From Mariniflexile sp044335535 (lineage in GTDB: Bacteria > Bacteroidota > Bacteroidia > Flavobacteriales > Flavobacteriaceae): a stretch of DNA of 64,000 nt. The position numbers and the translations under genes were made by a program. The first letter of the stretch is position 1. Each line of letters opens with the position of its first letter. The stretch lies in the NCBI RefSeq assembly GCF_044335535.1, contig NZ_JBIQVZ010000001.1, positions 434,001 through 498,000 on the forward strand, written 5' to 3'. Under the pieces are notes generated by a model, which saw only the letters and a program-made list of their open reading frames with translations, was not told where the DNA came from and did no database searches. Positions 8,755-16,195 of the stretch are shown piece by piece.

Positions 8755-9732
8755 CTATACTTTCACATTCCACTTTATATTTTGAAGCCGCTGTTTTACT
8801 TCTAATAATGTTTTTAAAACATCAATGTCCTTAGGTAATTGACCATACACCAAATCCTTAAATTCATTATTGTATGTCCCTTTCAACTCATTCCATACAT
8901 CCTCGGTATTGGTAAACAATAAGGCGTCTTTTGGATGGTTCTCTAACCATTTATTTCCAGATTTAAAACTGAATACATCATCATTGCCCACTGTTAATAG
9001 CATACTATCAAATTCAGGTGAATTAAAAAAGGCTTTTATAGTGTCTTGCTTTAATAATTGGTGAATATCATATGTATGGCGTATTTTGTTTCTTAGGTCA
9101 TAAATAACATCATCACCATAAGAAAACCGAACAAGGCTCATAATCTTTTCGCAAATAGTTCTTTTCACATCCAATACTTGTACTTCAAACGGCAGCATAT
9201 CATAAGTTTCAGCTATATCTAATTGATTATTCATCTGCATCATCTCAAAAACATAAGAACTAATATGTTGTTTGCGATAAGGTTCAAAACGTCCTAACCA
9301 GGTGGCTTCAACGACAATCACATTTCTTACTTGACCAAATTCACCTTGAAATAACTTCGGATAGTTATAAGCTATTTTTCTTATCATACCCAATTTATTC
9401 GTAATACCTTCTACATCGACTTCTTCAATTTTTGTAGCAACAACTTTAGTTATCTTCTTAAGCTTGTTTCTTAATTGATTCCCAGATTCACCTTCATTAT
9501 TCAAAACCACCAAATCAATGTCTTCAGAAAACCGTTCTATAAAACCAAAACATTTTGATAATGCCGTTCCACCTTTAAAAACGGTCTGCTTTCCTATTGG
9601 ATTGTTAAATATAGTATGCAAGGCTAACGTCACCCAATAATCCTTTTCTATATGAATTTCAGCAATGTTTAATTGCTGTGCTGTAATTCTAATAGCGTCT
9701 TCAAAAATTTTTATATCCTCATGGAGCTTCAT
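8755..9732 (-). CDS. AbiEii/AbiGii-like nucleotidyltransferase (toxin component)
   Basis: The product is about 325 residues and carries the nucleotidyltransferase signature of the AbiEii/AbiGii toxin family: FKGGTALSKCFGFIERFSED-IDLV, i.e. a GG(T/S) motif then SEDIDL with the metal-binding Asp pair. Upstream is EKDYWVTLALHTIF, also typical of the family. AbiEii toxins modify tRNA or nucleotides and act in phage abortive infection. I chose the ATG at 9732 because it overlaps the stop of the upstream gene as ATGA, implying translational coupling. An ATG four codons upstream is also possible. The gene sits in a tRNA-flanked island. Confidence 0.85.
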   Translation of the reverse strand: MKLHEDIKIFEDAIRITAQQLNIAEIHIEKDYWVTLALHTIFNNPIGKQTVFKGGTALSKCFGFIERFSEDIDLVVLNNEGESGNQLRNKLKKITKVVATKIEEVDVEGITNKLGMIRKIAYNYPKLFQGEFGQVRNVIVVEATWLGRFEPYRKQHISSYVFEMMQMNNQLDIAETYDMLPFEVQVLDVKRTICEKIMSLVRFSYGDDVIYDLRNKIRHTYDIHQLLKQDTIKAFFNSPEFDSMLLTVGNDDVFSFKSGNKWLENHPKDALLFTNTEDVWNELKGTYNNEFKDLVYGQLPKDIDVLKTLLEVKQRLQNIKWNVKV

Positions 9733-10451
9733 ACTAAATTCCAATTTTTTCCTGTTGAAAGTTGCTTACTAATAGCCGTTTTGTATTCTGAAAATGGGTT
9801 TAAACTTTCTTTAAGTACTTGTATAAACTCATTCTTCTCCATATTTTCAAGTAATGCCCCTAATAACGCTCTAGTTCTAGGAGGATATACTAAGGCATAT
9901 TTTATAGTGTCAGCCAATTTTTTATTTGGCATCTCTTTTAACATGTTACTCAATATAACAACTGCTGCTTTTGGGTCTAGATCTGAAATTATATTAATGT
10001 CCTTAAGTGCATCTAGAAATCCTAATTGTCGATAATTATCATTTGTTACCTCGACATAACTTTTAACAGGTGTAGCCTTTATATTTCCAGCTTGCACATA
10101 TATTCGTTTTCCTCTACTAGCAATTTTAATTTTAGAAGCTACTTGTCTTGTCAATCCCATTTGATTATATAAAGATGCTCCAGTAATGTAGGCAATACGT
10201 GTGTTTCCTTCAAACAAATACGGTTTTAACAGTTCTGCTTCACTCGGTTTAAGCTCACCAAAAACTGTGTTTTCTGGCTTATAAAACTTACCATTAGCTA
10301 CTTTTTTAATAATCCCCTTTTTAAGTAAGCGTTCCAATGCCTTTGCTGCCGTTACATACTGGTCTGTAGTTATATTTAAATCTTTATAACCAAAGGTTTT
10401 ACCTTGCGGAAACTGTTTTATTTGGCTTGCTATTTTAGTTGCTATATTCAT
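9729..10451 (-). CDS. AbiEi-like antitoxin (DUF6088 family)
   Basis: The 240-residue product begins MNIATKIASQIKQFPQGKTF, followed by a winged-helix region (YVTAAKALERLLKKGIIKKV) and the conserved GNTRIAYITGASLYNQMGLT segment of the AbiEi/DUF6088 family. These are cognate antitoxins and autorepressors of AbiEii-type toxins. The start at 10451 fits the homologous N-terminus and the promoter 8 bp upstream; a longer frame exists but would begin inside the operator. It is the first gene of the pair and overlaps the toxin gene by 4 bp. The palindrome at 10482-10511 is the likely autoregulatory site. Confidence 0.8.
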   Translation of the reverse strand: MNIATKIASQIKQFPQGKTFGYKDLNITTDQYVTAAKALERLLKKGIIKKVANGKFYKPENTVFGELKPSEAELLKPYLFEGNTRIAYITGASLYNQMGLTRQVASKIKIASRGKRIYVQAGNIKATPVKSYVEVTNDNYRQLGFLDALKDINIISDLDPKAAVVILSNMLKEMPNKKLADTIKYALVYPPRTRALLGALLENMEKNEFIQVLKESLNPFSEYKTAISKQLSTGKNWNLV

Positions 10452-10458
10452 AATCCTG

Positions 10459-10487
10459 CAAAGGTACAAATAAATACTATATGTCAA
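10459..10487 (-). promoter_or_regulatory. Promoter of the AbiE-like pair (very short or no leader)
   Basis: On the minus strand TTGACA (10482-10487) precedes TACCTTTG (10459-10466), a perfect Bacteroidota -7 element, with TTG about 18 nt upstream of it. Transcription would start near 10453, at or just before the ATG at 10451. The transcript would be leaderless or nearly so. Confidence 0.6.
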
Positions 10488-10770
10488 GTTTTTTGCTCAA
10501 AAAACTTGACATCGCAACAAGGATTTTCAAATGGTCACCTTTGGCACCACCAACTCTTTCAATAAGAGCAATATTCTTTAAAGCATCTAGATTATTATCA
10601 ATAGCAATAGGACTTAAGCCAACTATTTCTTCAAGTTCTCTTTTAGAAACTTTATAGTTTTTATGAATAGCTTTAATAATATTAACTCTATTATCAGTAA
10701 GATTATCTACCCATTTATTAAAATCGAAAGGTCTTCTCAATGTAACCGTTTGCAATTTACCTTGGAACAT
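10477..10770 (-). pseudogene. Winged-helix remnant, C-terminus of an AlbA_2/RecG-like ATP-binding protein
   Basis: The 97-residue frame begins MFQGKLQTVTLRRPFDFNKW and then has a helix-turn-helix (NYKVSKRELEEIVGLSPIAI, then NNLDALKNIALIERVGGAKGDHLKI). AlbA_2-domain proteins (often annotated as RecG-like helicases or transcriptional regulators) end in just this way: a VTL strand, then a winged helix closing IERVGxxKGGYWKI. No matching sequence lies upstream, so this looks like a 5'-truncated relic. It could still be expressed as a small DNA-binding protein with the adjacent toxin-antitoxin pair. Its last codons form the operator palindrome. Confidence 0.5.
10482..10511. promoter_or_regulatory. 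Perfect 14-bp palindrome, probable AbiEi operator
   Basis: TGTCAAGTTTTTTG, then CT, then the exact inverse. The downstream half overlaps the -33 element of the AbiE-like promoter, the position expected for autorepression. It is embedded in the last codons of the winged-helix frame at 10477-10770. Confidence 0.65.
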
Positions 10771-10942
10771 ATAGTTAATCTCAAATAATATATAAACATA
10801 GACGTTTTTTAAGCTTTTTTACTCTCGTTTTACTTTTGTAGGTGGAATTTGCCCTCGTTTAATTGTTACTTACTCTAAGCTTATTTATTTATCTCTCCAT
10901 ACGATTCAACCGACACTTTAAATTTTACTGTCGATTAGCGAA

Positions 10943-11070
10943 CATTTTAAACCAAAATGATTCAAATTTAATGTACTCCTAAAAACCTAAAAACCACGTA
11001 ATTAATAAAAATTACATGGTTTTGTTACTAAACAATTTTAGTTTTAGTGACCGCGAAGGGATTCGAACCC
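10943..11070 (-). repeat. Direct repeat, tRNA-Arg 3' end and flank (right boundary of small island)
   Basis: This is the intact counterpart of 8428-8554. It covers the downstream flank and 3' portion of the tRNA gene. The region between the two copies, about 2.4 kb, contains only the toxin-antitoxin pair and the winged-helix remnant. Confidence 0.7.
10990..11023 (-). terminator. tRNA-Arg terminator hairpin
   Basis: AAAACCACGTAATT pairs with AATTACATGGTTTT (two mismatches), with T-rich sequence after it in the minus direction. It lies about 25 nt after the tRNA 3' end. The same hairpin is duplicated at 8474-8507. Confidence 0.6.
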
Positions 11071-11121
11071 CCAACCCTCAGAGCCGAAATCTGATATTCT
11101 ATCCAATTGAACTACGCAGCC
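11048..11121 (-). tRNA. tRNA-Arg (anticodon UCG)
   Basis: The 74-nt minus-strand sequence folds as a complete cloverleaf. The acceptor stem is GGCTGCG with CGCGGTC, the anticodon stem is TCAGA/TCTGA with loop TTTCGGC (anticodon TCG at 11085-11087), and the T arm is GGGGG-TTCGAAT-CCCTT. The discriminator base is A. No CCA is encoded. It reads CGA and related Arg codons. Its 3' end served as an insertion site (see the repeats). Confidence 0.95.
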
Positions 11122-11186
11122 GAAATATTAATTATTTTTTATTCGCTATTTATTATTGTAATACATTAATATTACAACTCGTCTTT

Positions 11187-11636
11187 TTAAGACAACTTAG
11201 CTTTTACAATATTGGAAATGGTTTTGCCATCAGCTTGTCCTGCCAATTCTTTACTAACCAATCCCATAACTTTGCCCATATCTTTCATGCCTTGCGCACC
11301 CACTTGATTTATAATATTTACAACTACTTTTTCAACATCGTCATCGCTTAGCGCAGTTGGTAAAAACTGACTGATAACTTTAGCTTCGGCTAATTCTGGT
11401 GCTGCTAAATCCTCACGTCCTTGCTCCAAATAAATGGCAGCACTATCTTTACGCTGCTTAACTTGTTTTTGAAGTATTTTAAGTTCTTGTTCTTCTGTCA
11501 GTTCTTCTTTTGCTCCGCTTTCTGTTTGCGCCAATAAAATAGCCGATTTTACAGCTCGTAAAGCTGTCAATGCTGTTTGATCTTTAGCTTTCATAGCTTC
11601 CTTTAAAGCCACCATAATATCCTGTTGTAAACTCAT
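11187..11636 (-). CDS. GatB/YqeY domain-containing protein
   Basis: The 149-residue product is one YqeY domain from end to end: MSLQQDIMVALKEAMKAKDQ at the start, then LTALRAVKSAI, EEQELKILQKQVKQRKDSA, FLPTALSDDDVEKVV, and GKVMGLVSKELAGQADGKTI at the end. This domain is the tail domain of GatB and binds tRNA in the amidotransferase; the free-standing form has no settled role. In related flavobacteria it commonly follows ftsZ directly. Here about 28 kb of accessory DNA separates the two, although orientation is kept. Confidence 0.92.
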   Translation of the reverse strand: MSLQQDIMVALKEAMKAKDQTALTALRAVKSAILLAQTESGAKEELTEEQELKILQKQVKQRKDSAAIYLEQGREDLAAPELAEAKVISQFLPTALSDDDVEKVVVNIINQVGAQGMKDMGKVMGLVSKELAGQADGKTISNIVKAKLS

Positions 11637-11733
11637 TGCTTTGTTTTTATTAGAATGCGAAGATAAAACAAATTTATAATAAAATATAGATGAAAAACAG
11701 ATTCCTCAGAGCAAACTCTTGAGTTTTATTTTT

Positions 11734-12012
11734 GCCACGAATGACACTAATTTGCACAAATTTTAATGATTCTAAAAAATCACACAAATTTTATCTGCCT
11801 TTGGCAGATTCGTGGAATAAAAAATTTCTTTAAACAGACTGTCCTCGCAGAATCATAGAGGTATTTCGCCTGTTTCATTTTGACCTCAGGGTCAAAAAAC
11901 CGAAATTTTGTATTTTACCTCACCCAGAACTGCCTTTCGAGCAGTTCTGAGCCTTCGGGGAAATATTTAAATTATAACATCCAGATTTGTGCAAATTAGT
12001 GTCATTCGTGGC
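11734..12012. repeat. 279-bp MITE-like element with perfect 28-bp terminal inverted repeats
   Basis: The ends are GCCACGAATGACACTAATTT... (11734-11761) and its exact inverse complement (11985-12012). Inside are further hairpins, such as CAGAACTGC...GCAGTTCTG near 11935-11950 and ATCTGCC...GGCAGAT near 11794. It encodes no transposase. The GCCACGAATGACAC end motif resembles dispersed intergenic repeats in Bacteroidota, but no second copy is in this window. Confidence 0.7.
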
Positions 12013-12087
12013 TAATTTTTTATTTCTAAACTGGTGCGTTTGCCCTAACACATTCCTGCCTATATTAGGAATGTCTAAATTACGGGA

Positions 12088-12356
12088 ATAAAAAAACCAA
12101 AAAGCTGAGGGGTATTTTTCGGGTTCATAACTAAGAGATTGTTTAAATTTTTTTTTGAAATGTTTTTTAGGGTATTTTTTGTCAGATGAAGGTGTTTTGA
12201 GATTCATAACATAGCTACGAACCGAAGAATAGCTAATGTATGGTGGAAAAAGACACATAAAAGAGTAAAAGAGCCAAAGGATAAAACTTATACAGTCTCT
12301 AAGCAAGGTCGGCATTCCTTTTAATTATAATATTATGTAAAAATGAATCATTGCTT
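12088..12356 (-). repeat. Decayed copy of the ftsZ 3' end and terminator (left boundary of PUL island)
   Basis: With the MITE at 12135-12299 and one TAA removed, this stretch aligns over about 100 bp with 40137-40239 with about fifteen differences. It includes the terminator region and the last codons of ftsZ. On the minus strand it still reads S-N-D-S-F-L-H where FtsZ ends S-N-N-S-F-L-H-D-N-V-D, but the rest of the frame is lost. The orientation is the same as the genuine ftsZ end. Confidence 0.75.
12135..12299. mobile_element. 165-bp MITE (copy 1), flanked by TAA duplications
   Basis: The terminal inverted repeats are GAGATTGTTTAAATTTT and GAGACTGTATAAGTTTT, flanked by TAA at 12132-12134 and 12300-12302. 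The interior is closely similar to 63771-63930. The 3-bp TNA target duplication and GAGACTGTTTAA ends recall IS5-family (IS1031-like) elements, so it may be mobilised by such a transposase; none is encoded here. It interrupts the ftsZ-end repeat, and the homologous site at 40187 is empty. Confidence 0.8.
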
Positions 12357-12468
12357 AAATCCGTACAATATTGTCATTTACATTTACAATTTTGTCAATC
12401 CACAATTTTTACTTTCAAATTAATTAATAATAAAATAAATTGCTATGATTTATTTTGTATTTAAAAAC

Positions 12469-12648
12469 GAACTCATCTTGATTTTTTGTTTTTAACCGAA
12501 AATGAGATAAAATTTGTACAGATGAGGCACTTTTTGTAAGGCATAGCATCGCTACGCATAAAAAAAGTAACGAAATATGGATAAATTTTAGCCATTCCTG
12601 CCTGCCGGCAGGCAGGTTTTAGGAAATAGAAAAAGTCAAGATGAGTTC
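12469..12648. repeat. 180-bp inverted-repeat element with a CCTGCCTGCC palindrome
   Basis: The outer arms are GAACTCATCTTGATTTTT (from 12469) and AAAAAGTCAAGATGAGTTC (12630-12648), with one mismatch. Inside lies a perfect 20-bp palindrome, CCTGCCTGCCGGCAGGCAGG, at 12597-12616, and a GCATAGC...GCTACGC hairpin. It has no coding capacity. It ends about 20 bp before the first PUL gene, so it may also contribute the promoter region of that gene. Confidence 0.65.
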
Positions 12649-12668
12649 ACAACACCATAATCCAAGAC

Positions 12669-13679
12669 ATGAATAATTTTAAAGGCAAATTAATAATATG
12701 TATTTATTTTTCATATATAACCCTTGGCTTTACGCAAAGCTCTTTAGAGAGAGTATCGGTAAGTTTAAACAATTTTATTAATGAAAAAGGACATATCCTT
12801 GTTTTTAGAGGTTTGAATACTAGCGACCCCGATAAGCTGGAATCCCAAGGTCATTGGAACAAATCCTACTTTAAAGAAATAAAAAAATGGGGAGCAAACA
12901 TAGTTCGCTTCCCAGTACATCCAACAACTTGGACAAAAAGAGGAAAGAAAAATTACCTTAAGCTTCTAGATGATGGTATAAAATGGGCGGAAGAGTTAGG
13001 TCTTTACGTTATAATTGACTGGCATAGCATTGGTAATTTACAAACAGAAATGTATCAGCACGATATGTACGATACCACATTAAAACAAACTTATGATTTC
13101 TGGAGAACCATCGCTGTAAAATATGGAAAAAACACAACGGTAGCCTTTTATGAGTTATTTAATGAACCTACCACATACAATAATACTTTAGGTACAGCAG
13201 ATTGGGAAACATGGAAAACACTTAATGAGGAAATCATAACCATTGTTAGAGCTAATGGCGGCGAAGGCATTCCGCTTGTGGCAGGTTTCAATTGGGCCTA
13301 TGACTTGACCCCAATTATTAATAATCCTATCCATGCAGAAGGTATTGCATACGTAAGTCACCCTTACCCAGAAAAAAGAGAAAAGCCATGGGAAGACGCA
13401 TGGACAGCAGATTGGGGATTTGTAAAAGAAACATATCCAGTAATACTAACTGAGATTGGGTTTTGTGGCCCTGAAGATATAGGTCAGCACCATCCCGTTA
13501 TAGGAGATGAATCTTATGGAGATGCCATAACCAATTATTGTGATGAAAAAGAAATTTCATATGTGGTTTGGGTTTTTGATCCTAATTGGGCGCCAAGATT
13601 ATTTGAAAACTGGAACTACACCCCATCAAGACATGGAAAGTATTTTAAGAAAAAACTTCAAAGCTACAACTACAATTAA
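12669..13679 (+). CDS. GH5 glycoside hydrolase (endo-beta-glucanase/mannanase type)
   Basis: The 336-residue secreted enzyme has an N-terminal signal peptide (cleavage around residue 22) and one TIM-barrel domain. Family GH5 markers are FRGLNTSD, WGANIVRFPVHP, the acid/base Glu166 in YELFNEP and the nucleophile Glu262 in LTEIGF. GH5 covers cellulases, mannanases and others; the subfamily cannot be fixed by eye. The PUL context favours glucomannan or beta-glucan. It heads the plus-strand operon GH5-CE2-SGNH esterase-GH3. Confidence 0.85.
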   Translation: MNNFKGKLIICIYFSYITLGFTQSSLERVSVSLNNFINEKGHILVFRGLNTSDPDKLESQGHWNKSYFKEIKKWGANIVRFPVHPTTWTKRGKKNYLKLLDDGIKWAEELGLYVIIDWHSIGNLQTEMYQHDMYDTTLKQTYDFWRTIAVKYGKNTTVAFYELFNEPTTYNNTLGTADWETWKTLNEEIITIVRANGGEGIPLVAGFNWAYDLTPIINNPIHAEGIAYVSHPYPEKREKPWEDAWTADWGFVKETYPVILTEIGFCGPEDIGQHHPVIGDESYGDAITNYCDEKEISYVVWVFDPNWAPRLFENWNYTPSRHGKYFKKKLQSYNYN

Positions 13680-13709
13680 TAAAGGTTCCATAGATTAAAA
13701 ATAATATAT

Positions 13710-14804
13710 ATGAACATCCACCTCCTTCAAATACTAATACTTTCGCTATTATTTAATTGCAATGAAACACTGCCAACAAAATATGGTGCAGACAACAAGA
13801 ATTTCCAATATAATGGCAGATATGACCTTATTGAAAATGGTGCCGCATTAATATCTCCGGGAGCCTCTGTATCTATCAACTTTTCAGGGAATGTTTGCGA
13901 AATCTATTTAAAGGCTGAAAAAGCCCCCTATAATTACGTAGCATTTGAATTAGATGGAAAATACCTCGGCAGAAAAAAAATTGAAAGCGAAGCCACTGAA
14001 CCTTATATTTTAGAAGTCTCTTCAGAAGAAAAGACACATACCTTAAAAATTATTAAAGAGTCTGAAGCCAGTAATGGATTTGTCTTATTTAGCGGGATTA
14101 AGGTAGAGAAAGTTATGGGCTATACTCAACAACCAAAATATTATATTGAATATATTGGAGATTCCATTACATGTGGTGCCGTATCAGACGGTAGTGTAAC
14201 CCCTTGCGATGAAGGTGACTATTTTGACCATGAAAATGTATATTATTCTTATGGCGCCAATATAGCCAGAGCACTACAAGCAGATTTTATGTTAAGTTCT
14301 GTATCAGGCATCGGAATGTACAGAAATTGGAACGATGAAAACATAGAAGAACCTATTATGCCACAGGTTTATGAAAACTTGTATCTAGATACCAATCATT
14401 CAAAAAAATACAATTTTGAACGCAAGCCAAACATTGTTAGTATTTGTTTAGGAACCAACGATTTATCAAATGGTGATGGTATAAAATCTCGCTTAGCTTT
14501 TAATAAAGAAAAGTACACAGCCAATTACATAAACTTTGTAAAAACAGTCTTTAACCACTATCCCAACACACAAATAGTTTTACTGAATAGCCCCATGGTT
14601 GGTGGCGAAAATAATATATTATTGCTTTCATGTTTAAAAGAAGTGCAATCCTATTTTGCTGAAAACAATAATAAATCTATTTTATTATTTGAGTTTGACA
14701 AAACATATACAAACGGTTGTTTATGGCATCCTAGTGTTGAAAATCATAGACAAATAGCCGAAAAACTAACGCCTTTTTTTAAAAGCATTTTACATACTAA
14801 ATAA
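13710..14804 (+). CDS. CE2-type acetyl-oligosaccharide esterase (lipoprotein-like)
   Basis: The 364-residue protein has a short leader ending LLFNCNE, likely lipidated, a jelly-roll N-domain (about 25-130) and an SGNH hydrolase domain. The catalytic Ser152 lies in YIGDSITCG, CLGTNDLSNG is block III, and His340 is in GCLWHPS. The two-domain layout with that C-terminal GCxxHP motif is the CE2 family, which removes acetyl groups from xylan- and mannan-derived oligosaccharides. The stop overlaps the ATG of the next esterase (TAATG). Confidence 0.85.
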   Translation: MNIHLLQILILSLLFNCNETLPTKYGADNKNFQYNGRYDLIENGAALISPGASVSINFSGNVCEIYLKAEKAPYNYVAFELDGKYLGRKKIESEATEPYILEVSSEEKTHTLKIIKESEASNGFVLFSGIKVEKVMGYTQQPKYYIEYIGDSITCGAVSDGSVTPCDEGDYFDHENVYYSYGANIARALQADFMLSSVSGIGMYRNWNDENIEEPIMPQVYENLYLDTNHSKKYNFERKPNIVSICLGTNDLSNGDGIKSRLAFNKEKYTANYINFVKTVFNHYPNTQIVLLNSPMVGGENNILLLSCLKEVQSYFAENNNKSILLFEFDKTYTNGCLWHPSVENHRQIAEKLTPFFKSILHTK

Positions 14805-16177
14805 TGAAGTTCTTAAAAATCATCGTGCTATTATTGGTTGTAAAAGTATCCTATGCAAATGTGGTTCTACCTTCAGTATTTTCAGATCATATGGTTTTAC
14901 AGCAGCAAGACAACGTAAGGTTCTGGGGCTGGGCAAATCCAGATGAAGAAGTGGTTATATCACCCTCTTGGACAGATGAAAATTACAAAACAAAAGCAAC
15001 CAATCAAGCGTTTTGGGAGCTTACCATAAAGACCCCGAAATTTGGCGGACCATTTACCATTACAATTAAAGGTTATAATGAAATTGTTTTAAAGGACATC
15101 TTAATTGGAGAGGTATGGTTGTGCTCTGGGCAATCCAATATGGAAATGTCGGCCAGCTGGGGAATTGAAAATGGTGAACAAGAAATAGCTGAAGCCAATC
15201 ACCCAAACATTCGATTTTTCACAGTTCCAAAGGCTTCTGCTGAAAAACCTCAAAATAATTTAATAGCCAATTGGCAAGTCTGCACCCCCGAGAGCATGGA
15301 ACACACGAGTGCCTTGGCTTATTTTTTTGCCAAAAGAATACAGGAAAACCTAAACAATGTTCCCGTTGGACTATTGGTTTCTGCGTGGGGCGGAACACCT
15401 GCCGAAATTTGGATGCCTGAAGAAATTATAAAAAGAGATTCTATATTGAATAAAGCCGCAAATAAATTAGCACCTACCACATACGGCCCCATAGAGCCAG
15501 CTAGAGCCTTTAATGCCATGATCAATCCATTGATTGGCTACAACATCTCAGGCATACTTTGGTATCAAGGAGAATCAAATGTGGGCTCAAAGGTATATGA
15601 TAAAACCCTTGAAGTATTAATTCAATCTTGGCGTCATTTATGGCAGAAAAATGTTCCTTTTTATTTTGTCCAAATAGCTCCCTACAAGTATGGGAAAAAT
15701 CATTTTTCAGGTGTTGAAGTTAGGGATGCACAACGCAAAGTCGATGATAAAATTGAAAATACTGGCATGGTCATTATCAGTGACATATCTCCGATAGACG
15801 ATATTCATCCAAAGGACAAAAAATCAGTGGGCATTAGATTAGCTAATTTAGCTTTAAAAAAACATTATAACACTTTAGATGGGCTAGTTGAAAGTCCAAG
15901 CTTTTCCAGTGTCACATTCAAAAAAAATAAAGCCATTGTTTCTTTTAAAAATGCCGAAGGGCTTTACTTAAAAGACAAAAAAACGTTATTTGAAATTGCC
16001 GAAGCCGATACATTGTTTTACCCAGCAACTTGTAAGCTATCAGGCACAGATATTATCCTTTCATCAAATAAAATTACAACCCCCAAATACATTAGATTCG
16101 CTTGGGGAAATACTTTGCAATCCAATCTGTTTAACAAGGCTGACCTACCAGCTTCTAGTTTTACAACAGAAAAATAA
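14804..16177 (+). CDS. Sialate O-acetylesterase-like SGNH carbohydrate esterase
   Basis: The 457-residue secreted protein has a signal peptide (residues 1-18) and the family opening LPSVFSDHMVLQQQDNVRFW. It then has a beta domain and the SASA hydrolase domain with nucleophile Ser111 in LCSGQSNMEM and the ISGILWYQGESNVG block. Proteins of this family in PULs are acetyl esterases on plant or algal glycans rather than sialic acid. It is translationally coupled to the CE2 gene, so the locus encodes two different deacetylases, which suits acetylated glucomannan. Confidence 0.88.
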   Translation: MKFLKIIVLLLVVKVSYANVVLPSVFSDHMVLQQQDNVRFWGWANPDEEVVISPSWTDENYKTKATNQAFWELTIKTPKFGGPFTITIKGYNEIVLKDILIGEVWLCSGQSNMEMSASWGIENGEQEIAEANHPNIRFFTVPKASAEKPQNNLIANWQVCTPESMEHTSALAYFFAKRIQENLNNVPVGLLVSAWGGTPAEIWMPEEIIKRDSILNKAANKLAPTTYGPIEPARAFNAMINPLIGYNISGILWYQGESNVGSKVYDKTLEVLIQSWRHLWQKNVPFYFVQIAPYKYGKNHFSGVEVRDAQRKVDDKIENTGMVIISDISPIDDIHPKDKKSVGIRLANLALKKHYNTLDGLVESPSFSSVTFKKNKAIVSFKNAEGLYLKDKKTLFEIAEADTLFYPATCKLSGTDIILSSNKITTPKYIRFAWGNTLQSNLFNKADLPASSFTTEK

Positions 16178-16195
16178 AAACGTAAATTAGATATC

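Larger units (their letters stand above)
11637..12668. other. Repeat-rich gap between yqeY and the PUL
   Basis: This 1-kb stretch has no credible gene. It consists largely of three separate inverted-repeat elements (11734-12012, 12135-12299, 12469-12648) and a degenerate copy of the ftsZ 3' end with its terminator (12088-12356, interrupted by the second element). The left edge of the PUL island lies in it. Confidence 0.75.

Noticed and set aside
11920..12315. Minus-strand open frame of 131 codons between yqeY and the PUL
   Set aside because: It runs across the MITE and the ftsZ-end repeat, matches no family, and its similarity to 63771-63930 is explained by the element rather than by a protein.
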